Below are positions 12,060 to 21,800 of a stretch of DNA of 64,000 bases, one piece after another. The position numbers and the translations under genes were made by a program. The DNA comes from Hyaloscypha bicolor E (lineage: Eukaryota; Ascomycota; Leotiomycetes; Helotiales; Hyaloscyphaceae), in NCBI RefSeq assembly GCF_002865645.1, contig NW_020194659.1:190688-254687 (forward strand), given 5' to 3'. The notes beneath the pieces are model-generated. The model saw only the letters and a list, made by a program, of their open reading frames with translations. It did no database searches and was not told the DNA's origin. Every line of letters begins with the position of its first letter. Within the stretch, counting starts at the first letter, position 1.

Positions 12060-12660
12060 ACCTCACACCAGAAACTGAATAACCTGATTTGCAAGGACCG
12101 ATACCCGCTCCCGCTCCTCGATGAGGCTCTTAACCATATGTTCTAGGCCCAGATCCTTATGAAGCTAGACATTCGCTAGACATTCTACAAAATACGAATG
12201 GACCCTGCCTCAGAAGGCCTCACGCCGTTTAGAACTAGCTCTGGCTCGCCCAAGTAACGTTCTCCCCCTCGGACTTACGACGTGACCGGCATATTACCAG
12301 CGATTTCATGAATACACCCTGTTTGACTCCCTTAATGATTTCTGTACTACCTACCTAGATAATATTATGATCTACTCCTAGAACCAATTAAAACATGAGT
12401 GGCACGTCCGCGAGGTATTTCAGAGACTACGAGAGGCTGGCCTACAGGCGGATATTAAGAAGCCTGATTTTAGCGTAATTCGTACGAAGTATCTTGGTTT
12501 TTATCATGCGTACCGATAATACCGAGGCAGATCTCGAGAAGAGGCTAATAAATTCGCTGGTGGGAAGCCGCGAAGACAGTGAAGGGAGTTCCAGTCCTTC
12601 CCAGGCTTATGTACCTTCTACCGGTGGTTTATGCGGAACTACGGAAGTAGTGTCAAGTGG
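12060..12660 (+). mobile_element. Gypsy-type reverse transcriptase relic, lightly mutated
   Basis: Three-frame reading of the + strand gives, in order: LNNLICKDRYPLPLLDEAL, MKLDIR, FYKIRMDPASE, TYLDNIMIYS, HVREVFQRLREAGLQADI, TKYLGF and FYRWFMRNYG. This is the normal order of a Ty3/gypsy RT running into the RT-RNase H connection. Stops and frameshifts break it, and no LTR, gag or integrase flanks it. Unlike the blocks on its left it keeps a balanced base composition, so it escaped strong RIP or predates it. It ends about 60 bp before the 3' end of the neighbouring pseudogene. Confidence 0.8.
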
Positions 12661-13745
12661 AGAGTGAAACGTTTTAATAGAGAATGTGTTTAAATTAAGA
12701 TTTGTCGAGAACAAGCTCTCAGATGCTTGGATCACATACTACATACATGTTCGGCAGTTCTTCATCTATAACAATATTTACCGAGCACATATTCTCGCCA
12801 CCCATTATCATACACCTCATGGTCTCGCCTGTAGCATTCACAGTCAATATCCCAGCATAAGAGTACATAGGCGCATATGCAACCTCGTCCTGAGTCATCC
12901 CTTCCGAATGGTAGTAGACGGTGCTTTTGCCGCCGTTGCTGTATTGGGGAGGATTGGTGACATCCTCGCCAGCCAAGAAAAAATTATTATTGTTTAGCAA
13001 GTTTTCACCACAATTATCGCACGTGCCTGGTATCGAAAAGAAACACTGGGAGAATCTCGTGGGTTGGCAGCCAGAACTTTCGCTTTGCAGAATGCAATTA
13101 TTCTCAGTTTGTAACCCAAGGCCATATGCCCAGGCGGTGGCTGTGGTGACTATTGCTGAGGTGGCCGAGGAGGTGGTTGGGACTGCATAAGACATAGGCG
13201 TGATTATGGATGGGGGTGACCAAGTCACCGTTGGTGTTGAAGCAACTCCAGCTGCCGATGAGGCAACTGGACACTCGGAGACGGTGGTGATTTTTTCAGG
13301 CGCTACTGTGCAGCCGGTTAAGACCGACTCGTAGTTGCCATTATAGGACGTCACACAGAACTCGTAGTTCCAGGCTCCGGGAAACAAGTAAGTAGCGCCA
13401 GCGCAGGTCTCGGTGGATGAGAGTATCCCGGGGGTCAACACATCGCTAGCGTTCTGAATGTTACGGGTCCAGATGCGGTATCCATAGGCATAGCCCATGG
13501 CGTCCCAGGTCATCTGGACAGTTGCGCCCTAGTTGATGGTTACCACTTGGAAGTTGGTAGGCCCCTCCGGCTCTCCACCGGCAACTGCGCCCCTGGCAAT
13601 AGAGGGAATGCCAGCGGCAAGGGTGCCATCGACCGTGGCCCATGTCTCAACGGCAAGAACGTAGTGATCGCCAGGTGTCAGGCCAGTAAGCGACGCCGAG
13701 GTGCCGGTGAACCCATAATCTACCATGATAGCTCCAGCAGCAGTA

Positions 13746-13983
13746 CGATGGTACAGCTGGTATGTTTTGGCCCCTGTCGACAGGGGGGTGCACCTTCAAC
13801 ACCACGTAACTCTGGTAGTTTTGGACGAAAAAAAAATTATAAAAATAGGTATATGCTCCTTAAGACTAGGTAAATATAAGAATACATGTTTCCCAGAAAT
13901 TTTGGATTGTTGTGGTGGCATTGCTAGGAAGAGCTGCGACCCCTGCAAAAAACAGGGACCAAAACATACCAGCTGTACCATCG
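13746..13983. mobile_element. 238-bp Tc1/mariner-type MITE with 32-bp terminal inverted repeats
   Basis: The left end (CGATGGTACAGCTGGTATGT..., 13746-13777) and the right end (13952-13983) are reverse complements over 32 bp with one C/T mismatch. TA dinucleotides flank the insert (13744-13745 and 13984-13985), the target duplication of Tc1/mariner elements. The interior has no transposase. Excising the insert plus one TA restores the host reading frame. Confidence 0.9.
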
Positions 13984-14330
13984 TAGTGTCCCAGTTGTAA
14001 ACGCCGTAGAGGTCAACATCGTACCCTTGCACCGCATCCCAGGTCAAGTCAATGCCATCGGCCGTGGGTGTGACCCAGATATTCGAGGGCCCTAGGGCAG
14101 TGATGGGGTCGGCGGTAGCTTGCACAATATTGGTCCAGCCCGAAACCTCGTTGCCACCATAGGCTTGAACCGTGTACTGCCAGGTGATGCCGGCCACCGT
14201 CCAGGTCGTGTCATAACCGGTATCGCTGATGTTGAAAGTGCTCCAGCTTCCTCCCACAAACCTGAATTGGACCGAGTAGCCGTACGCGCCATAGACTTCA
14301 TTCCACGTGACGGTTACACCAGCGACTGAA

Positions 14331-14717
14331 TGTTGAAATTAGGGGCCTGAGGCCCCTAATAGGCTTAGTAAGCCCTGGAACCGAACGCCATGGGGCTGTG
14401 CACTAGCTTAATACCCTGTCCAGCTGGAATACCCTGTATAGCTGGAATACCCTGTACGGCTGGAATACCCTGTATAGCTGGAATACCCTGTACGGCTGGA
14501 ATACCCTGTATAGCTGGAATACCATGTACGGCTGGAATACCCTGTATAGCTGTAATCGGTTCAGCTGGCATAGGGATTTAGTACATGTGACTTAGGGGGT
14601 TCAGGGCTATATATACGGGCTACTTACCACTGTAGAACAGCAGTCAATTCAGTACGTTTTACTTGGTTTACATTGCAAGCACGTGACCCTAGCTATATTG
14701 CTTTAGCTAGTTCAACA
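14331..14717 (+). mobile_element. 387-bp solo LTR with perfect 5-bp target duplication
   Basis: The insert begins TGTTGAAATT and ends AGTTCAACA, giving TG..CA ends with a 7-bp terminal inverted repeat. CTGAA flanks it on both sides (14326-14330 and 14718-14722). A TATATATA box near 14609 suggests a + strand promoter orientation. The interior contains an 18-bp minisatellite. No internal retroelement sequence is present, so it is a solo LTR left by recombination. Confidence 0.88.
14408..14553. repeat. 18-bp minisatellite inside the solo LTR
   Basis: About eight copies of AGCTGGAATACCCTGTAT occur, alternating TATAGC and TACGGC so that a 36-bp higher-order unit is visible. The open frames it generates in both directions (QGIPAV/I repeats) come from the repeat, not from a gene. 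Confidence 0.9.
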
Positions 14718-15712
14718 CTGAAGTCACGGCTGCGATGTTGGAAGGCGTGGGGCATGGCCGGACAGGGATGTTGTCGGGGATAGAAAGGGGGCCATTTCCA
14801 AGGCCGTAGGCATAGTGCAGCGTGTCCGCGAACGCTTTCGCGATCTCGAATTCTCCCAAGGCGTCCGGGTGAAGGCCGTCAGTCCCGGCAGGACAACCTC
14901 CCTCTGGCTCACAAGAGTAGTTATCCGAAAGTCGACGAGGTAGATGGGTGACTCAGCCGTGCTCCATGTGGGGATGCTTGCCGCTAGCAGCGCATTGTAT
15001 GCCTCTGTCTTGGTGATGAGATCGTCACGACCGCCGATAAAGGTGCGCACATGGGGACGTTGGCAATGGCGAATTTGAGGTCGGACCTTGCGGCCCGGGC
15101 CGAAGAAATGAAGGTCTCCATGTTGGTCAACGTTCCCGCAGCATCGCTTATGAACCAGCCAATGTCGTTGAAGCCAAGCTCAACGAGCAGCAACTCCGGC
15201 CAGTGCTGACTCACCATGCCCGAGATGAGGGGGACATCTTCAGCAAGCTGGCGTCCCCAGATGGCAAAATGCGAGGTATTCAAAAGGAAGCCATTGTCAA
15301 TATCGGCGGCATAGCCCCCGTTGGCGAGAGCGGCGGAGGGTAGCGCTGATTCCCCATACAAAAGAGGTGGCGCTGGTGCTTCGGGCCCGAGAGGTCCCCA
15401 GGTACCCGTGTAAGGCCCCACGAAGTTGACGCCGACGTGATTATCCGTGAACCACTCCCACATACGATAGCGCCATGTGTAGTCGCCCTGACGACCCTGG
15501 GAGATGGAGCCCCCCACGACCATAACACTGATAGGAGCGTCTCGTGGAGCGATTGCGGCAGCATGGTTCGAAGGAATGAGAGCCAAGGCGCCGAGAAGGG
15601 CCAGTTTGGTGAGACCAGCGGTGCTTTGCCGCGACAAGACCGGAAACATGACACAACTGGCTGAGTTGGGCTTAAGGTTGGGTCTGAGGGTTAAGCGGAA
15701 TGTGTTGAACAC

Positions 15713-15950
15713 AGGACGAGATATTGTGTTGTGATGGTGGTGTCAACCGGTAGAAATCTTTTGCCTTGAGCGCTCATCAGGGACGACATGACTGCTGGTT
15801 TATATAGCCAACTAACGCGAACGTGTTATGACAATATGTGTGACTTGGACAATTCTGGATTGGGGAGGTGGGTGCGAGCCCAACGTCCATTATTTCTTCT
15901 AATTGGTTTTTTGTCTAGTGCATATATGCATACTGAATGGCCTGCCATAA
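15713..15950. other. Upstream region of the dead hydrolase gene
   Basis: This is ordinary intergenic sequence between the start of the pseudogene and a short tandem repeat. I see no gene or firm promoter element. Confidence 0.5.
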
Positions 15951-16110
15951 GTATTTTGACTTTTGCGGCACAAAATGCCACTCAATCTCTCCCTACCTCT
16001 AGTATTTCGACTTTTTGCGGCGCAGAATGCGTTTTCCCCACCCAATCTCCACCAACCTCAAGTCTTTCGAGTTTTTGCAGCGCAAAATGCGATTTCCCCG
16101 ACTAACATAA
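15951..16110. repeat. Three tandem copies of an about 60-bp unit
   Basis: The unit TxTTxGA(C/G)TTTTTGC(G/A)GC(G/A)CA(A/G)AATGC, followed by a C-rich CCACCCAATCTC stretch and CCTCTAG or CCTCAAG, recurs at about 15953, 16003 and 16063. The copies differ by substitutions and small indels. There is no convincing protein. Confidence 0.75.
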
Positions 16111-16261
16111 ATCCCATTCGTCGTATCGGTGTTGGACCTGGTAAGAGGATAGGAAGAGTCATTGCGTTAATAGACGATAAGCAAAACATAGGGGGGGCAT
16201 TGCATTTAAGCGAGTAATCGCGTGTGATTAACCGAGACCCAAGATCAATGCACGAACCCTA

Positions 16262-16393
16262 TCCCTTCGTCCGCTGAGACATTGCCACATTAGCGGCCGC
16301 ACATGAATATCCCTAATTTGGATTATGTTTTGGCCGAATTGGGGATATTTATATGCGGCCGCTAATGTGGCAATGTCTCAGCGGACGAAGGGA
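16262..16393. mobile_element. 132-bp hairpin MITE with TA target duplication
   Basis: The two ends are perfect reverse complements for 40 bp (starting TCCCTTCGTCCGCTGAGACA) and continue for about 12 more with two transitions, leaving a loop of under 30 bp. TA flanks both sides (16260-16261 and 16394-16395). The element is a foldback MITE consistent with Tc1/mariner-type mobilisation. Its TIR differs from both other TA-flanked elements in the window. Confidence 0.9.
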
Positions 16394-16395
16394 TA

Positions 16396-17800
16396 AATTC
16401 ACGCTTAATTTTCTAGGTTACTTGAACCTAACTAATTAATTATTAATTAATTGTTTAATTAATTGGGCTGACATTAAAAATGTAAAGCAATTAAAGTAAA
16501 CGTATGGGTTAGCTAATTAGGATTTTCCTATTCTTGAAATATTAAATATTCTAAATTAAAATATTTATATTATTACTTATTAATTTAATTAATTAAAGCT
16601 TTTCTTTATATATTAATAAAGAGTTTATAATATAAAGAATTTATATTTTTATATAAGTAATTTTTAAATTGTAATATTAGCGTAATTAGGTATTAATTGC
16701 TTATCTATGCCATCTAGCGCCTTCTTTATATCTTATTCCTTGACTGTTTTATTGATTTTCAAGATAGTACAGTAATTTGTAGTGAAACGTGCATTGACCT
16801 TTGATCCCGGCTACGCAAAGGCCACGCGATACGTGCGGCCGCACCCTGCACCCATATCTAGGCCGTTCCTGGATGGAGAGGACAGGGCCTTCGTACAGGG
16901 CACCTCACCTTGGAATCGCCAAATTGGATGGCGAACGGCCTAACCGTTGGCCTGCATTAATAGCCATACCACCAGGCGGTAGCAGACTCTGCCCACATAA
17001 AATTTTGCGGGGGCCAAAACCGGGGTCTCTTACTACTGCTAGTAAACTACCAGGGGCGTCGTAAACCCTCGTTTCCCCCCTTCCGGCCGCCATTGAGTCC
17101 TACAAAATCCAGCACCTTGAACGGAGACTTCGTAAGCCTGAGAATGGTTTATTGTCGTGTGAGCATTGTTGCGTATGCAATTCCTTACTCTAAGTTACCC
17201 TAAGTTCGTCGTTGTCTTTGCTTTGGGGCTGACCTTACGCTACTTAGCCATCGAGAACCAAACCGCCAGACGCAGCCATAGTCGACTGGATGGTCCAGCA
17301 CCCGGTGCACCCAACCCTTGTCTGCCGGCTTCATGGGTATGTTATTTCAAATCTACATGCCTATCTCAGGAACCAGCACTCTAATATAACAGCAAGGCCT
17401 GGAATGCTATTCCAGCCGAGTACTCGGGCTTGCGGGTTCCTGACGACGAGCTGGAAATGGTTCCAGGTCAACTGGAACAGCACGTTGTCGACCGTACTCC
17501 GTAGGTCAGTTAATTCCCCCAAGATATGAATCTATTCTCATAAGATTTCCATTGAATATTTTGAAATCGAAGAGAGAACAGTCGTGCCCCGAAAAATTGG
17601 AAAGCTCCAATGTCTCGTGCGATTTAAAAGTAGGGAGACAGCGGGGTTCCAGGCTGTCACGAACCAGAAAGTGAACTAAATGAGCTTTTTATTGGATTTT
17701 ACCCCCTTTCTACGGCTGTCTCGCTCATTTAATACAGTCGGTTCCCTCAAAAACGGTTGATTTGCGTCGCGAAACCATATTTTGCCTCAACCCCAAAATT
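16396..17800. other. Intergenic, AT-rich then GC-balanced; no recognised gene
   Basis: 16400-16790 is AT-rich with TTAATTAA motifs. From 16800 to about 17530 the composition is balanced and short frames occur, for example a + strand phrase reading IPAEYSGLRVPDDELEMVPG near 17405-17465 that looks protein-like. I cannot connect it to a family or to neighbouring exons, and stops surround it. It may be a gene relic. Confidence 0.4.
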
Positions 17801-18527
17801 TTCTGCTACTATTATATTTAATAATTAATTCGTCTAATATTTCTTCTAGAGCTGCTTCTTGTGAATATGGCAATTAAATTCTTATAATTATAGCTATTTT
17901 AGCTAAGATTACGTAATTTTTTAGAAAATTAAACTTACTTTTATTAATTTTTTAATTCTAGTAATTAATATTTAGTAATACGGAAAATTGTAATAATTAG
18001 AGAGTTCTTTTCCTTCTTCTGTATTAATTATTTCTTAAATAAAATATTAAATACTATAATAATAAATATAATATATATATCTTGAATTATTATTTTATTT
18101 ACTTTATTATTTACTTATTATTATTAATTATATTAAAAAGAATTCATACTTATAATAATATTATTAATGAATTTATAAATAATTATTATTTTTACTCTTA
18201 TATTAAAAACTTAAATTTATATTTATTATAGGCTTTAGAATTATATATTCTAGTAATTAAGCTTATATAAGCTAATAAAATAATTAATATTATTAATATT
18301 ATTTTCTTGTTCTTAATTATTATAAATAATTCTTTTTAAATAATTCTCTTTTCTTAAATCTTATTTAAATTCAAGTATTAATACTAATTAGTCTTTAAAA
18401 AATATAAAAAGTCTTTTCTTTTATAATTATTAACTAAGGCTTTTTCTTTTATTAGGTCTTAAATTATTAAAGAGAACGTATATAGTTATATAAGTTGCTT
18501 TATAATATATAGTATATAAATATAAGG
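17801..18527. other. AT-rich RIP-type DNA flanking the gypsy element
   Basis: This is degraded AT-rich sequence, mostly TTATTA/TAATAA, without an identifiable domain. It is probably an older transposon relic into which family A inserted. Confidence 0.5.
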
Positions 18528-18818
18528 TATTTATTAGTAAGTAATAAGATAATAGAATAAATTAGTAAGTTATAAAACCATAGTATTAAATTTAATATAG
18601 AACTAATCTCTATTCCTCCTATAAGGTCCAAGGAAGCCCCTTCTAAATAAGAGGCCCTAATAATATATATATAATTAGTAATTTATAAGCCTAATACTTG
18701 TAATATAAATAGTAGTTAGTTATAAAGTCAAAGAGCCTCTAATTTCCCTAATTAATACCCGTAATATCCGAGATTTATTATATGCCCTTAAGTTATGTAT
18801 AATCCTGTATATATTATA
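18528..18818 (-). repeat. 3' LTR of gypsy family A, heavily RIP-mutated
   Basis: It aligns without indels of note to 25999-26290. The terminal TG has become TA and the terminal CACATCACA has become TATATTATA. Every difference I checked in the distal 100 bp is C-to-T or G-to-A. Confidence 0.88.
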
Positions 18819-18832
18819 ATTATACCCCTTTT
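18819..18832 (-). promoter_or_regulatory. Polypurine tract of gypsy family A
   Basis: Immediately inside the 3' LTR the - strand reads GAAAAGGGGTATAAT, a purine-rich tract of the kind used to prime plus-strand synthesis in LTR retroelements. Confidence 0.65.
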
Positions 18833-21800
18833 CTAGAATCTTGTTTCCAAGATCTATTAATTTATTCTAGTAAATATTTATTTAATTATTTATTTAATTA
18901 AGGTAAACTTCTAGTATCTTAAGAGATAGTTTTACTAATATAATCTAGATAATAGATATAAAAATTATCTAATTAGATTAGAGCTAAGTAAGTAAGAAGA
19001 AAAGATAATTATACCCTAGATATAAGGGCTAGCTAGTAATTACGATTTTATTTGGGATCTGAGTATTTTAATTAGCTTAATCTAAAATACTAAGGCACTA
19101 TCTTACGAAATTATTACTATTTATTAGATCTCGTATTAGAATAATCTAAATAACTATATAAAAAGAATTTAATAAATATTTATATAAGAAACCTATATAA
19201 ATATTTCTAAAATTCTAGAGATTATTTATAGGCTTCTAGAAGCATATATTAATTAGTTATACTAATTTCTAATTAGGACTAGTATAAAAACTAGTAGTTA
19301 ATTCAGGTAATTCTCTATTTCTATAAAAGGGCCTCTTTATATTACTATATGCTTTCTTTCTTTCTAATAACTATATATATAATAACTTTTTCTATTATTA
19401 TTTTTTAGCCTATTTTTCTACTTTTCTCTAAATTCTCTTTAATTATTTTTAATTAATTCTATAATATTTTTTTCTAGTTTTATTATCTACCTATATAATA
19501 ATAAATATAAAGATAATTTTATAGTCTCCTTTCCTATTACTAGTAAATACTTGAAATATTTCAAGTATTTACTTATTAATTTCTTTATTTTATATATTAT
19601 AATACCTAGTAAGAAGAATTATAACTATTATAATAAGAATTCTAAATCTTATATATTAGTAAGTTCTTTAGCTTTAATATTTATTAAAGCTAATATAATT
19701 TCAGATTTCTTATTACTTATTAAAGGCTTACTAGTTTTAGGAAAATATTATTATAACTTTTAAGAAATTTCTTAAAATATATTCTAAATAGTATTATATT
19801 AATAAGAATAATACTATTAATTAGGTTTTTAAAAACTAGAAGAATATTAATAAGCTTTGGAATTTTTCTTCCTATTTTAATAAAGCAAATAATAATATTA
19901 TTTAAGTTAGTATTTCTAAAATAAGTTTTTTTTAATATATTTAGATATTTACTAATTTCTTAAAGAAATATTATAATATCTATCTTTAAGATATTAATCT
20001 TATTATTGAGCTTATTACCGAGATTACTAAGTAATTTACTACTAGTACTTTAAGTACTAATAATATAATACTTATAATTATTCGGGATCTAATTTCAGAA
20101 ATTCGGGCCTTTTATAAGACATATATAGCTATTATAAGTTTCTTACTTATTTTTCTTAATATTCTTAATACTAATATTATTATAATATAATTATATCTTA
20201 TTAAGAAATAAGCAAATTCCGGAAAATATTAGCTAATTCTTTACTAAGTCCTAAATAGAACTAGTATTTAGTATTCTTATTTTAGAAATTAAGAATTTAT
20301 AGAAATTAGAGTTTATTTATTTAAAATACTTATAGCTAGTTTATTTATAATAAATCTTTTTTAATTCTAAATCTTTTTCTAATAATTTAAATATAATTCT
20401 TATAAGCCTTAATAAAACCCTGAAAATCTTTTATAAGTAAAAAAACCTAGAGAAAGAATATCTTTATTACTATTCCGGGCCTTTTCTTAGTTATCTAGAT
20501 TCTTTTTTTCTTTTAAATAGCCTTTTTCTTAGTAATCTAGAATTCTTTTTAATTTTAAAAGATTATTAAAAAGTAGTTTTAGATTTTAAGTTATAGTTTT
20601 AATTATATAATTTTAGAAATTTCTTAAAAATTTTAAGATTAGAGAAAGTAAGTAATTAGGTATTATAATCTTTAGGCCAGGCTTTCTATTTAATTAATAA
20701 TAGCTTTTATTTCTTATTTTTATTCTTTATTATTATTTACTAATTCTGGAAGTTCTTTAAAAAGATATAAATATAGCTTCTAATTCTTTTTTATTATATA
20801 TTTTTTAAGAAAAAAAATATAAAAAATTAGATATAAATAATTATATATATTTAGTAATTCTAATTTATATACTAAATTACTAATATATTTAAAAATCCTA
20901 AATAAATCTATAAATTTTAGCTTAAGCTTTCCTATTTTAAGTTTAATATTCTTTATTAATAGTATTATCTAGGCTTTTTTAGAATAGTATTTAGCTAATT
21001 AGTACTTATTATAATAAGTTTCTTAATTATTTTATATATAATATTATAAATTCTTAAGCTTTTTTTATTTTATTTTAAGAGTTTCTAGCCTTTTATATAT
21101 AACTAGTACTTTTTTTATAATTCTATTTTCAGGATTTTATAGAAATTAAAAATAGTATTTATAATATATATAGAAAAATATATCTTATAAAATCTAATAT
21201 TTTAAATTATTATATATAAATTTTATAAAAAATAATTTCTTAAACTAATTATTTTTTTAAGTATTATAATAATATTTTAGATAGTATTTTAGGGCCTAGT
21301 TTTATTTTTTTATCTAATTATTTATCTAAGAATAGTAAGTTATATTTAAATACTATTTATATATTAAGTAAAAATAGAAAATAAACTAGAACTAGCTAGT
21401 AAATACTATTCCTTAATTAGAAATAATTTTATTAGAAAAGCTAAAAATTAAGAAAACATATTCTTATATAATTTTAATAAGCTTTAGAAAATTAATAGTC
21501 TTATAATATATAATATATCTTACTATTTTAGAATACTAGTTAATAATTATAAGAATTATATTAAAATCGGGACCTTTTACTTGGTTTTTATATAGTAATA
21601 GACCTATAATAAAATCTATAGAGATCTTATTCTAGAGTTTCTTAGGCTATAATAAATTACTAAGCAAATTATATAGCAGATATCTCTTTATTTTAATTCT
21701 CTAGTAAATATTATATTCTTAATAATAATTATAAATATCTTTTTTTATATTCTTTTAATATTAGAACTTTCTAAAAAGCTCGAGAGTTTTCTTTATTTTA

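Larger units (their letters stand above)
12719..15712 (-). pseudogene. Secreted SGNH/GDSL hydrolase with fibronectin-III-like repeats, disrupted
   Basis: The N-terminus (15712, or 15649 at the second Met) carries a signal peptide (LALLGALALIPSNHAAA). It is followed by SGNH block I as GGSISQGRQGDYTWRYR, with Ser nucleophile present and the usual GDS as GGS, then block III as ELGFNDIGW and block V as DGLHPDALGEFE, which supplies the catalytic Asp and His. Two or three fibronectin-III-like modules follow (patterns VTVTWNEVYGAYGY, IDLTWDAVQGYDVDLYG, LTGLTPGDHYVLAVETW), then a Cys-containing tail. Five lesions break it: a frameshift near 15050, another near 14905, a 387-bp solo LTR at 14331-14717, a 238-bp MITE at 13746-13983, and an in-frame TAG at 13529-13531. 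Removing each insert with one target copy rejoins the frame exactly. The family acts on extracellular esters or glycans; the substrate here is unknown. Confidence 0.85.

Noticed and set aside
14365..14581. Open frames in both directions encoding Ile/Pro/Gly repeats
   Set aside because: They are produced by the 18-bp minisatellite inside the solo LTR.
15788..16217. 105- and 84-codon + strand frames
   Set aside because: They arise from the 60-bp tandem repeat read in two phases.
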